Below, in pieces: positions 1 through 8,126 of a stretch of 64,000 nucleotides of DNA. Source of the DNA: Bizionia argentinensis JUB59 (GTDB lineage Bacteria > Bacteroidota > Bacteroidia > Flavobacteriales > Flavobacteriaceae); the NCBI RefSeq assembly GCF_000224335.1, contig NZ_AFXZ01000002.1, positions 248,001 through 312,000 of the forward strand. Direction: 5' to 3'. The translations under genes were made by a program, and so were the position numbers. How positions within the stretch are numbered: position 1 is the first letter of the stretch; the number at the start of each line of letters is the position of its first letter. Under the pieces are notes generated by a model that was given only the letters and a program-made list of their open reading frames with translations, did no database searches and had not been told where the DNA came from.

Positions 1-1
1 G

Positions 2-325
2 CATTTTACTTCTAAAAAAACACATAACGGAATTACTGCAACTGCTATCGGTTTTTATGGACCTCAAGGTCGCGTTTTACGTTTGCCGGTTCAGGATCCG
101 GATTTAAACTCTAAAATGGATTCCTTTGCTTATAAAAATCACCGTATTACCAATTTAGAGATGGAAACATCTGCTATTTATGGCTTGTCAAAACTATTAG
201 GGCATCACGCTATATCTATAAATGCTATTATTGCAAACCGGGCAAACGGCACATTTAGTCAAGACCCGAAAAAAGTAGTTGAAGAATTAATTGTGTACGT
301 ATTGAATAAAATAACAAGCTTATGA
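2..325 (+). CDS. nucleoside (uridine/purine) phosphorylase, C-terminal part
   Basis: The reading frame is open from the first bases of the window, so the N-terminus lies outside and only about 107 residues are visible. The piece begins at a segment reading ATAIGFYGPQGRVLRL and carries the EMETSAIYGLSKLLG stretch. In the PNP/UDP phosphorylase family that stretch supplies the glutamate and methionine contacting the nucleoside ribose. These enzymes split nucleosides with phosphate into base plus ribose-1-phosphate in the cytosol. Its TGA overlaps the ATG of the next gene (ATGA), so the two are translationally coupled. Family assignment is solid; uridine versus purine preference cannot be decided from this part. 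Confidence 0.85.
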   Translation, partial: HFTSKKTHNGITATAIGFYGPQGRVLRLPVQDPDLNSKMDSFAYKNHRITNLEMETSAIYGLSKLLGHHAISINAIIANRANGTFSQDPKKVVEELIVYVLNKITSL

Positions 326-1176
326 AAACTGTAAATATAGGTGGCGTTCCTGAACATTTTAATCTCGCTTGGTATTTAACACTTAAAAATGGCGATTATA
401 AAAATGAAAACATCAATTTACGTTGGCATGATTATCCCGGCGGAACCGGTGAAATGAATGAAGCACTCCGTAAGGGAGAAATTGATATTGCAGTTATTTT
501 AACTGAAGGTATAATTAAAGATATTATTGAAGGAAACCCTTCTAAAATTGTACAAACCTTTGTGGAAACACCATTAATTTGGGGAATTCATGTGGGTGCA
601 AACTCCACCTACCAATCACTTGAAGACCTAAAAGGTAGTAAAGCAGCAATTAGTCGCTATGGTTCTGGCTCACACCTCATGGCTTATATCAATGCTCAAA
701 ACAATCATTGGGATATTAAAAAAGAATTGCAATTTGAAGTTGTCCAAGATTTAAATGGCGCCGTTGATGGACTTACAAATGGGAAAGCCGACTATTTTAT
801 GTGGGAAAAATTTATGACCAAACCATTGGTAGATAAGGGTGTTTTTAGACGTTTAGGGAGTTGTCCAACACCTTGGCCATGCTTTGTAATAGCTGTGAGA
901 GATACTTTTCTTGAAAATGATGCAGATACATTACAAACCATTTTAAAAATTATTAATAAAGCAACCACAGAATTTAAATCTATTCCAAATATAGATCAGG
1001 TTATTGCCAAACGCTACGATCAGAAACTGGAAGATGTCCAAGAATGGTTATCATTAACGGAATGGTCACAAAGCAGTATGTCAGAAACCACTATAGATAA
1101 TGTTCAGGAACAGTTATTAGCATTGAATATTATTCCGAAATCAGTTCCTTATAATACTTTAGTGCATAATTTATAA
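322..1176 (+). CDS. periplasmic-binding-protein-like (NMT1/SsuA type) protein without signal peptide
   Basis: A 284-residue protein with the type-2 solute-binding fold pattern of the NMT1/SsuA/ThiY group: a start of the form TVNIGGVPEHFNLAWYL, a glycine-rich ligand loop near residues 48-52 (YPGGTGE), and the LEDLKGSKAAISRYGSGSH stretch near 95-113 that matches the usual 'dL kGkkigv.r.gSG' hinge region. Family members normally deliver substrates to ABC importers and carry an export signal. Here the protein begins directly with the first beta strand, and no permease or ATPase gene is adjacent. It overlaps the upstream nucleoside phosphorylase by four bases, so a cytosolic job linked to nucleoside or pyrimidine-like ligands is possible. 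That role is inference; the fold call is fairly safe. Confidence 0.75.
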   Translation: MKTVNIGGVPEHFNLAWYLTLKNGDYKNENINLRWHDYPGGTGEMNEALRKGEIDIAVILTEGIIKDIIEGNPSKIVQTFVETPLIWGIHVGANSTYQSLEDLKGSKAAISRYGSGSHLMAYINAQNNHWDIKKELQFEVVQDLNGAVDGLTNGKADYFMWEKFMTKPLVDKGVFRRLGSCPTPWPCFVIAVRDTFLENDADTLQTILKIINKATTEFKSIPNIDQVIAKRYDQKLEDVQEWLSLTEWSQSSMSETTIDNVQEQLLALNIIPKSVPYNTLVHNL

Positions 1177-1210
1177 ATACGATAATTCTTTTTTAAATTA
1201 AGTTTTTTAA

Positions 1211-1426
1211 CACCCCACTTTATTAAGAAATGTTTCATTGGTAAGTCGCGAATCGGTTGATAGTGTAGAATATTCACCCGAATTAGATACCAATCAAATA
1301 CAATCTTTTTATGAAAAGCAATTACCTATTCCTAATATTAGATCGTTGTTTACCTTGTCTATTTTATTTGATTATTTTGGTTTTTTTAATAAAGAATTAG
1401 TATCAATAGCATCTTATACTTATTAG
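1211..1426 (+). pseudogene. degenerate ORF remnant, unrecognised
   Basis: The frame is open from just after a TAA at 1208 to a TAG at 1424 and contains no ATG; a TTG at 1238 is the only usable start-like codon. The 70-odd residues read like ordinary protein (charged N-half, then a hydrophobic stretch around RSLFTLSILFDYFGFF) but I cannot assign a family. No TAnnTTTG box precedes it. A hairpin (1422-1446) overlaps its stop codon, as it would at the end of a gene. I read it as the tail of a decayed gene, with low certainty; it could also be chance. Confidence 0.25.
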
Positions 1427-1446
1427 CCTGAATTTTTCAGGCTAAT
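1422..1446. terminator. hairpin at the end of the degenerate ORF
   Basis: A perfect 10-bp stem (ATTAGCCTGA paired with TCAGGCTAAT) around a 5-base loop. It overlaps the stop codon of the degenerate ORF. No T-run follows on either strand, so termination activity is uncertain. Confidence 0.4.
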
Positions 1447-1673
1447 TAAGAATACATTAAAACCGCTTATTATTTTACAAAACGACATACTGAGAGAAAA
1501 TAGTTTATGTCAAATATCTTTTAAATTTATCACGTTAATAAATCAAATTATTGAATTCACTTTTAATACTTCTCTAGCATACTTCACTAAAAACAACTAG
1601 TAATCATATAGTTAAAAAACGTTCATTACGTCGATAAGTATTATTAATTATCTAAATCTTAAGTAATTTAACT

Positions 1674-1681
1674 TACATTTG
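1674..1681 (+). promoter_or_regulatory. TAnnTTTG -7 box
   Basis: TACATTTG, a full match to the Bacteroidota -7 consensus, 30 bases before the ATG of the small gene at 1712. I see no good TTG -33 element at the usual distance. Confidence 0.5.
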
Positions 1682-1711
1682 CGGTATTGTGTTCAATCAT
1701 AAAAATTGCTT

Positions 1712-1897
1712 ATGCTATTAATCATTACCATATTACTGTCTTTTTTGGTTGCAGTTAACTTTATATTACTAGTTTTTAGTTGCAACAAAACAGCAAACCG
1801 TACCAAAAAAAGTTTGGAAAACAAGCATATATTTGCGGTTACCAAAAACAACGTAATTCCTACCGCGACCGTTCAACTTGCAGCAACAGGGAGTTAA
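1712..1897 (+). CDS. small membrane protein or lipoprotein, 61 aa
   Basis: A 61-residue product. Residues 1-22 form one hydrophobic helix ending in LLVFSC, which resembles a lipobox with Cys near position 24. The rest is a short basic segment followed by an uncharged tail ending in AATGS. ATG 1712 is preferred over an in-frame TTG six bases upstream because a TACATTTG box lies about 30 bases upstream. It stands alone, with no operon partner. I do not recognise the family. The promoter and the signal-like start make it more than a chance ORF, but no function can be given. Confidence 0.5.
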   Translation: MLLIITILLSFLVAVNFILLVFSCNKTANRTKKSLENKHIFAVTKNNVIPTATVQLAATGS

Positions 1898-2117
1898 TTT
1901 ATTTTAATACAGAATCTTCATATCTATATACAGTTAAAATTAAATACCAAGCTTTCTTAATTGCCGCATATCGTTATCATCATCAATTCGGTAACTGATA
2001 AGAATACTTTTGATTAATGGAAAGTATTATAAATAATAACGCAATTATTGAATTTAAAATGAATACTAACTTTCTTTAATTTATTGCCAACTTATATATT
2101 ACAACTATAGTAATTAA

Positions 2118-2783
2118 TCACCAGTTTATTGCTCTAAAACCTTTACGCTCCAAAATCTGATTTGCTTTACTGAAATGTTTATTGCCAAACCAATATCCGC
2201 GATTAGCGCTCAATGGCGATGGATGACCACTGGTTAAAATCGTATGTTTTGTGGAATCAATTAACTTCGATTTCTTTTTAGCGAATCCACCCCAAAGTAG
2301 GAAAACCACATCGTTTTGTTTTTCACTAATTATCTTTATCACCGAATCTGTAAAAGTTTCCCAACCTTGTTTTTGATGACTTCCAGCCTCATGAGCCCTA
2401 ACCGTTAAGGTTGCATTCAATAGTAAAACACCTTGTTCAGCCCAAGATATTAGATTTCCACTCTCTGGAGTCGCTTTATTTATATCGGTTTCTAATTCTT
2501 TAAATATATTTTTTAACGACGGTGGATGCGCTATGCCATCTTGAACACTAAAACATAAACCGTTAGCTTGCCCAACGCCATGATATGGATCCTGACCAAT
2601 TATTACGACTTTAATATTATTAAAATGACAGGCATTAAAAGCTTGAAAAACTTCAGAGGATGGCGGGTAGCACGTCTGATGTTGATATTCAGATTTCACA
2701 AAAGTCATTAAATTTTCAAAATATGGCTTATTAAACTCATCTTTTAAATAGGGTTTCCAACTTTCGTGAATATTTAGGTCCAT
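2118..2783 (-). CDS. ung: uracil-DNA glycosylase, family 1
   Basis: A 221-residue enzyme that removes uracil from DNA, starting base-excision repair. The water-activating motif GQDPYHG is at residues 63-69 (catalytic Asp65). The uracil-binding stretch ANGLCFSV follows, and the minor-groove loop HPSPLS lies near residue 190. Length and motif spacing equal those of bacterial Ung proteins. It starts at ATG 2783 and is divergent from the transporter gene at 2849, with only 65 bases between them. Nothing in the sequence looks impaired. Confidence 0.97.
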   Translation of the reverse strand: MDLNIHESWKPYLKDEFNKPYFENLMTFVKSEYQHQTCYPPSSEVFQAFNACHFNNIKVVIIGQDPYHGVGQANGLCFSVQDGIAHPPSLKNIFKELETDINKATPESGNLISWAEQGVLLLNATLTVRAHEAGSHQKQGWETFTDSVIKIISEKQNDVVFLLWGGFAKKKSKLIDSTKHTILTSGHPSPLSANRGYWFGNKHFSKANQILERKGFRAINW

Positions 2784-2820
2784 TTTTTATAACTTTTTTA
2801 TGACAGCACTAAATTAGTAC

Positions 2821-2828
2821 TATCTTTA
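2821..2828 (+). promoter_or_regulatory. -7 box for the YfcC-type transporter
   Basis: TATCTTTA, seven of eight bases of TAnnTTTG, 20 bases before the TTG start at 2849. It lies in the short divergent spacer shared with ung. Confidence 0.4.
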
Positions 2829-2848
2829 TCCTCTTAAAATAATTTCTC

Positions 2849-4342
2849 TTGAAAAAAATAAAATTTCCTACAGCTCAAACTATTTTATTAATAATTGCAG
2901 CAATGGTTGCATTGTTAACGTGGATTATTCCCGCGGGAAAATACGATACGTTGGCTTATGATAAAGCAGGTAATAATTTCACGCGAACACATTTAGAAAC
3001 AACCGAATCGCTTCCTGCCACTCAAGCTACCTTACAAGCTTTAGATATTAATATTCCCATCGATAAATTTACCAATGGAGATATTTGGAAACCTATCTCT
3101 ATACCAAATACCTATCAAGAAGTTAAAGCAAAACCTCAAAGTGTCGTTGAGTTTTTTCAATCGCCTATCAAGGGTATTATTGAGGCTTCAGATATTATTT
3201 TTCTAGTGCTTATAATTGGTGGATTAATTGGTATTATGAATTTCACTGGTGCTTTTGATGCTGGTATTGTTTGGTTAGCCATAGCACTAAAGGGACATGA
3301 ATATATTCTAATTATTTTAGTTACTACATTAATTGCTTTAGGCGGTACAACTTTTGGATTGGCTGAAGAAACGATTGCCTTCTACCCTATTTTAATCCCT
3401 ATGTTTTTAGCGGCAAAATATGATGCTATGGTACCATTGGCGGCCATATATTTAGGTTCTGCCATTGGAACTATGGTATCTACAGTAAACCCGTTTAGTA
3501 CTATTATTGCATCGGATGCTGCGGGAATTAACTGGACAACAGGATTAACAGGACGAATTATCACCTTAATTATTGGCTTAAGTATTTGTATCGTTTACAT
3601 TTTACGCTATGCTAATAAAGTCAAAAAGGATCCGACAAAATCTATTATATACGATCAAAGAGAAGAAATAGAGGCCCATTTTGGAACAAAAAGCTCAACC
3701 GATTTAAAATTAACCACGCGTATGCGCTTAATACTGCTTATTTTTACGCTGTGTTTTGTGGTCATGATTTACGGTGTATCTCAGTTAGAATGGTGGTTTG
3801 TAGAAATGACAACGGTATTTTTAGTCGGTTCTATACTTATCGGAATCATTGGAAAAATTCAAGAAACAACTTTTGTGGAAACCTTTGTAAAAGGGGCTTC
3901 CGATTTATTAGGAGTGGCCTTAATTATAGGTATTGCTCGAGGTGTATCGGTTTTAATGAATGATGGCTTAATTAGTGACACCATGTTATATCATGCTAGC
4001 ACGGTAACAGAAGGCATGAATAAAGGTCTTTTTGCAAACGCCATGTTATTTATATATAGTGGACTATCGTTTTTTATTCCAAGTTCCTCAGGAATGGCAG
4101 TTTTAACGATGCCAATAATGGCACCTCTAGCCGATACGGTTGGTTTTGGCCGAGAAGTTATTGTTAACTGCTACCAATATGGATTAGGCTTATTTGCTTT
4201 TATAAATCCAACAGGATTAATTCTAGCCTCATTAGCCATTGTAAAGGTTGGTTACAATAAATGGTTAAAGTTTGTTTTACCGTTATTATTGATTTTAACT
4301 ATTTTTACAATGATTGTAATTACACTTCAAGTATATCTATAA
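2849..4342 (+). CDS. YfcC/DcuC-family transporter
   Basis: A 497-residue inner-membrane protein of the C4-dicarboxylate/basic-amino-acid (YfcC, DcuC-like) carrier family, with a dozen or so hydrophobic segments. The start KFPTAQTILLIIAAMVALLTWIIPAG is split here as KFPTAQTILL followed by the first helix ending in WIIPAG, which is diagnostic. A large soluble loop follows (residues about 31-100). Later come the conserved GGTTFGLAEETIAFYP and FIPSSSGMAVLTMPIMAPLAD helices. The start codon is TTG; no ATG lies upstream in frame and the product would otherwise lack its first helix. Substrate is unknown; arginine, ornithine or short-chain organic acids are reported for relatives. Its TAA abuts the stop codon of the reverse gene with no spacer. 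Confidence 0.88.
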   Translation: MKKIKFPTAQTILLIIAAMVALLTWIIPAGKYDTLAYDKAGNNFTRTHLETTESLPATQATLQALDINIPIDKFTNGDIWKPISIPNTYQEVKAKPQSVVEFFQSPIKGIIEASDIIFLVLIIGGLIGIMNFTGAFDAGIVWLAIALKGHEYILIILVTTLIALGGTTFGLAEETIAFYPILIPMFLAAKYDAMVPLAAIYLGSAIGTMVSTVNPFSTIIASDAAGINWTTGLTGRIITLIIGLSICIVYILRYANKVKKDPTKSIIYDQREEIEAHFGTKSSTDLKLTTRMRLILLIFTLCFVVMIYGVSQLEWWFVEMTTVFLVGSILIGIIGKIQETTFVETFVKGASDLLGVALIIGIARGVSVLMNDGLISDTMLYHASTVTEGMNKGLFANAMLFIYSGLSFFIPSSSGMAVLTMPIMAPLADTVGFGREVIVNCYQYGLGLFAFINPTGLILASLAIVKVGYNKWLKFVLPLLLILTIFTMIVITLQVYL

Positions 4343-5308
4343 TTACTTTTTGTTTTTAATGTTTAGAAATTGAATTGTTTTTTGATTAACCACATCAGCC
4401 TGATCAATACTTAAAAAATGACCTGCATTTTTAATAATTTCGCCTTGGCCATATGGTAATATTTCTTTGGCCATTTTCACAGTTTTACTATTATTAATAG
4501 CGTCATCATCACCAATTAAAACTAATACAGGCATTTTAAGAGATTGTAAATCACGTTTGGAAAAAGGCTGCATAGCCATCGTGAATTTGCTGATAGAGTC
4601 GATGGTGTGTGATTGATAAAATTGCTCTAAATAGATTTTATTAATATTGTCTACATTACTAGACATGGATTTTAAAGTTTGTTCAGTTTTCTTATCATCA
4701 GATGAAAACATGGTAATAATATTCTTTAATAAATCCATGCTTGGTCTAATCCAAATAAAGGTTTGAGCTGGACTCAATAATACCATTTTTTTGATTCGCT
4801 CTTGATTATACAAAGCGATTTTAACAGATAACCACCCACCTTTTGAAGCACCAATAAGGCTAAACTGCTCTAATTCTAACTTATCAAAAATCTCATAATA
4901 CCAAGAAGCAATTTCATCAACATTATCAAAGGTTGCTGTGTTTAAAGACTTTCCAGGCTCTAGAATAAAATCGATTGCAAATAACCTATAATCTTTAGAA
5001 AATGCTTTTGCATTTGGATACCACATAGTAGAAGTAGCATTCATACCATGCAATAAAACCAATGGTTCTCCATTTTTAGGACCACTAACAATTACATGAG
5101 CTATACCTACACTGGTTGGAATATATAACTCTTCAAAAGGAACTCCCCAAAGTTGTAAGGCTGCGTCATAAGACTCAAAATACGATTTGTATTGCGCCTG
5201 CGGATTGGTTACATAATCAGGCTTATCGCTATATTTCATATACTCTTTTTGGCAAGAAAATGTCATTAAAACAAGTGCAATAATACACGCTAAATTAAAA
5301 AATTTCAT
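4343..5308 (-). CDS. alpha/beta-hydrolase lipoprotein
   Basis: A 321-residue protein with a lipoprotein signal (FFNLACIIALVLMTFSC, acylated Cys19) and an alpha/beta-hydrolase domain. Visible landmarks are the oxyanion motif LLHGMNATS near residue 86, the nucleophile elbow GASKGG (Ser155), an acidic residue in IGDDDAIN and the histidine in NAGHFLS. It is likely an esterase or lipase-like enzyme anchored in the cell envelope; the substrate is unknown. ATG 5308 is chosen over a TTG two codons upstream. A TAAATTTG box sits on this strand at 5329-5336, about 20 bases before the ATG. Confidence 0.88.
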   Translation of the reverse strand: MKFFNLACIIALVLMTFSCQKEYMKYSDKPDYVTNPQAQYKSYFESYDAALQLWGVPFEELYIPTSVGIAHVIVSGPKNGEPLVLLHGMNATSTMWYPNAKAFSKDYRLFAIDFILEPGKSLNTATFDNVDEIASWYYEIFDKLELEQFSLIGASKGGWLSVKIALYNQERIKKMVLLSPAQTFIWIRPSMDLLKNIITMFSSDDKKTEQTLKSMSSNVDNINKIYLEQFYQSHTIDSISKFTMAMQPFSKRDLQSLKMPVLVLIGDDDAINNSKTVKMAKEILPYGQGEIIKNAGHFLSIDQADVVNQKTIQFLNIKNKK

Positions 5309-5328
5309 AAACAAGAGGTCTTAATTTT

Positions 5329-5336
5329 CAAATTTA
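5329..5336 (-). promoter_or_regulatory. TAnnTTTG -7 box for the hydrolase lipoprotein
   Basis: TAAATTTG on the minus strand, 20 bases upstream of ATG 5308; a full consensus match. Confidence 0.55.
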
Positions 5337-5394
5337 CATAAATATAAAATGAAGTTATAATTTTATCCATGGATTAGTTTTAAAACATAATACG

Positions 5395-5402
5395 TATTTT
5401 TG
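5395..5402 (+). promoter_or_regulatory. TAnnTTTG -7 box for mutS2
   Basis: TATTTTTG, a full consensus match 38 bases before ATG 5441. Confidence 0.6.
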
Positions 5403-5440
5403 CTAACCAAAAAATAGCGACCCTTACTTCAAGGAAAATT

Positions 5441-7612
5441 ATGATACATATTCAGGAAAAAACACTTCAAGATCTAGAATTCTCAACAGTTTTACAGCAA
5501 GTCAGTAATTTATGTGTTACTGGTTTAGGTCATGAAGCTGTTTTGCAAGTATCTCCTTTAAAAAATAAGGAATCGGCTTTAAAAGCATTGGCTTTAACCA
5601 ATGAATATGTGGCATCGCTTATTAATGACAATCGCATTCCCAATCATGGTTTTGAAACGATAGCCAAAGAGTTAAAGCTTTTAAAAATTGAAAACACCTA
5701 TTTAGAGGCGCCTAGTCTTAAAAAAATTGTATCCATTTCCATTACAGCAAATGAAATCATATTATTTCTTAAGAAGTTCCAAGAATATTACTCTAACTTA
5801 TATGAGTTTGCTTCCGAAATTGAAATCACAAAAAAACTAATTGAAGAAATTGATATTGTTATTGATCGTTTTGGCGATGTGAAAGATAATGCTTCACCCG
5901 CTTTAAAAGGTATACGACTAGAAATTAATAATCTTAAAGGCAAGATTAATCAGAGTTTCGCGTCGGCATTAAACAGTTACCATCAGTTAGAATATCTAGA
6001 TGATATTCGTGAATCAGTTGTCGATAACAAACGTGTATTAGCTGTTAAAGCTATGTATAGAAGAAAAGTTAAAGGCTCTATTATGGGTGGCAGTAAAACA
6101 GGAAGCATTGTTTATATTGAGCCCGAAACTACACTGCGCTATACCCGAGAACTAAATAATCTAGAATACGAAGAAAACGAAGAAGTAGTAAGGATTTTAA
6201 AGTCTTTAACTGATTTTATTCGTCCGTTTTTGCCGTTATTGAAGGAATATCAAGATTTTTTAACGGAGATAGATGTTATTTCAGCAAAGGCAAAGTACGC
6301 CCAATCTATAGACGCTATTTTGCCTAGAGTTAATGAGGATCGTGAATTATATCTGCGCGACGCTTATCATCCCTTGCTATATTTAAGTAATAAGAAGAAA
6401 GAGCAAAAAACTTATCCACAGTCTATTCATTTAACAGAAGAGAACCGAATAATAGTAATTTCTGGTCCCAATGCTGGTGGAAAAAGTATCACTTTAAAAA
6501 CGGTTGGATTACTTCAAATTATGCTACAGTCTGGTTTTTTAATTCCTGTCCATGAACGCAGTACCGTATTTTTATTTGATAGAATCATCACAGATATTGG
6601 CGATAATCAATCTATTGAAAACCATTTAAGCACATACAGTTACCGCTTAAAACAGATGAATTATTTTCTAAAAAAATGTAACAAAAACACATTATTCCTT
6701 ATTGATGAATTTGGAACAGGATCGGATCCGGAACTAGGAGGTGCTTTAGCGGAAACTTTTTTAGAAGAATTTTACCATCGTGAGGCTTATGGCATTATAA
6801 CAACCCACTACTCCAACCTTAAAATTCTGGCTAACGAATTACCGCATATGCAAAATGCGAATATGATGTTCGATGAAAAAACACTAGAACCTATTTATAA
6901 ATTAGCATTAGGACAGGCCGGAAGTTCTTTTACTTTTGAAGTTGCCCAAAAAAATGGCATTCCATACGGTTTAATTAACCGAGCTAAAAAGAAAATAGAG
7001 AAAGGTAAAATCCGTTTTGATAGAACCATTGCCAAGCTTCAAAAGGAACGTTCTAAACTTGAAAAAACTGAACAATCCTTAAAGGTTAACGAACGTAAAA
7101 CAGAAGCTGAAGCTGGTAAATTAGAAGAAACAAATAGTAAAATTCAGAAAAAGCTGGAGAGTTATCAAGAATTGTATGACAGCAATCAACGTCTGATTTA
7201 TTTAGGTCAGAAAATAGATGATTTATCTGAAAAATTCTTTAACAACAAGCAAAAAGGCGTGTTGATGGATGAATTATTCAAATTAGTTCAAATTGAAAAT
7301 TCCAAACGCAAAAAAATCTCGGCTAAAACGCAAAAAGTAGAAAAAACTAAAATTCAAAAAGTTAAGCAAGAGGTCGAAAAAGAAGTCGTTGTTATTCGTG
7401 AAAAGAAAAAAGAAGCTAAACAAAAAGAAAAGGATAAACCAAAAGTACCACGACCAACTTTAAAAGTTGGCGATCGTGTACGTCTGCAAGATGGACGTGC
7501 GGTTGGAAGTATTGATACTATTGAAAAAAATAAAGCCTTTGTCAATTATGGTATGTTTACAACGAATGTCAGTTTAGATCAATTGGAATTGGTAGAATCT
7601 GTAAAAAAATAG
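5441..7612 (+). CDS. mutS2: MutS2-family ATPase, lacking the C-terminal Smr domain
   Basis: A 723-residue member of the MutS2 family, which acts on recombination intermediates and, in some bacteria, on collided ribosomes. The core and clamp regions occupy the first 330 residues. The ATPase follows, with Walker A GPNAGGKS at about 342-349, Walker B LFLIDEFGTGSDPE near 418, and the THYSNLK switch histidine. Residues about 530-660 form a long lysine/glutamate-rich coiled coil. The protein ends in a KOW-like beta segment (VGDRVRLQDGRAVGSI). The Smr nuclease domain that closes the Bacillus protein (about 785 aa) is absent, which I believe is common in this class. The endonuclease label is therefore not supported here. 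Confidence 0.93.
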   Translation: MIHIQEKTLQDLEFSTVLQQVSNLCVTGLGHEAVLQVSPLKNKESALKALALTNEYVASLINDNRIPNHGFETIAKELKLLKIENTYLEAPSLKKIVSISITANEIILFLKKFQEYYSNLYEFASEIEITKKLIEEIDIVIDRFGDVKDNASPALKGIRLEINNLKGKINQSFASALNSYHQLEYLDDIRESVVDNKRVLAVKAMYRRKVKGSIMGGSKTGSIVYIEPETTLRYTRELNNLEYEENEEVVRILKSLTDFIRPFLPLLKEYQDFLTEIDVISAKAKYAQSIDAILPRVNEDRELYLRDAYHPLLYLSNKKKEQKTYPQSIHLTEENRIIVISGPNAGGKSITLKTVGLLQIMLQSGFLIPVHERSTVFLFDRIITDIGDNQSIENHLSTYSYRLKQMNYFLKKCNKNTLFLIDEFGTGSDPELGGALAETFLEEFYHREAYGIITTHYSNLKILANELPHMQNANMMFDEKTLEPIYKLALGQAGSSFTFEVAQKNGIPYGLINRAKKKIEKGKIRFDRTIAKLQKERSKLEKTEQSLKVNERKTEAEAGKLEETNSKIQKKLESYQELYDSNQRLIYLGQKIDDLSEKFFNNKQKGVLMDELFKLVQIENSKRKKISAKTQKVEKTKIQKVKQEVEKEVVVIREKKKEAKQKEKDKPKVPRPTLKVGDRVRLQDGRAVGSIDTIEKNKAFVNYGMFTTNVSLDQLELVESVKK

Positions 7613-7665
7613 CCTAACAAACGGAGGTTCTAAACCTTTATGTGGACTACTAATAATTTCTTACG

Positions 7666-7673
7666 TATTTTTG
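7666..7673 (+). promoter_or_regulatory. TAnnTTTG -7 box directly before a start codon
   Basis: TATTTTTG ending only four bases before ATG 7678. Transcription normally begins several bases after this box, so the mRNA would start at or next to the ATG, that is, be leaderless. Confidence 0.55.
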
Positions 7674-7677
7674 ATAT

Positions 7678-8097
7678 ATGAAAAATGGTTTACCAAAACA
7701 TAAGCAGTTAGTTCTTTTTGATGGTGTATGTAATTTATGTAATGACGCCATTAATTATGTGATTAAACACGACAAAAATAATGTCTTTATGTTTGCGCCT
7801 TTACAGAGTGAAATAGGTAAGCAATTAATAAATGAATATAATATTGATACCCAAAAAATTGATTCCATTTTACTGTATTCTTTTGAAAACGGATTATTCC
7901 ATAAATCGACAGCTGCTTTAAAAATAGCTTCAAAATTGGGCTTTCCATTAAATCTGATGGTAGTTTTTTTTATTATCCCAACTTTTATAAGAAACTGGGT
8001 TTACGACTTTATTGCAAGAAATCGTTATAAATGGTATGGCAAAAAAGAAGCTTGCATTATACCAACAAAGGAATTGAAGGCGAAGTTCCTGGATTAG
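7678..8097 (+). CDS. DCC1-like thiol-disulfide oxidoreductase (DUF393)
   Basis: A 139-residue protein of the DUF393 family, named for its DxxCxxC start. LFDGVCNLC sits at residues 13-21 with Cys18 and Cys21, the thioredoxin-like redox pair. The family's second signature, ARNRYKWYGKKEACIIPT, is near the C-terminus, and a hydrophobic segment lies around 95-110. The actual partner is not known for most members. The TATTTTTG box ends four bases before the ATG, so the transcript is probably leaderless. No later Met near the N-terminus would keep the CxxC motif, which supports this start. Confidence 0.9.
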   Translation: MKNGLPKHKQLVLFDGVCNLCNDAINYVIKHDKNNVFMFAPLQSEIGKQLINEYNIDTQKIDSILLYSFENGLFHKSTAALKIASKLGFPLNLMVVFFIIPTFIRNWVYDFIARNRYKWYGKKEACIIPTKELKAKFLD

Positions 8098-8126
8098 CAT
8101 ATACATTTAAATATTTTAAATAAATT

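Larger units (their letters stand above)
1177..1711. other. gene-poor spacer
   Basis: About 535 AT-rich bases between the solute-binding-like gene and a small membrane protein. It holds the degenerate ORF at 1211-1426, the hairpin at 1422-1446 and, near its right end, the promoter box at 1674-1681. I see no RNA gene or repeat in the rest. Confidence 0.5.

Noticed and set aside
1780-1998. A 72-codon ORF overlapping the small membrane-protein gene
   Set aside because: It has no promoter and no signal or domain pattern; the overlapping frame from ATG 1712 has a hydrophobic signal-like start and a consensus box.
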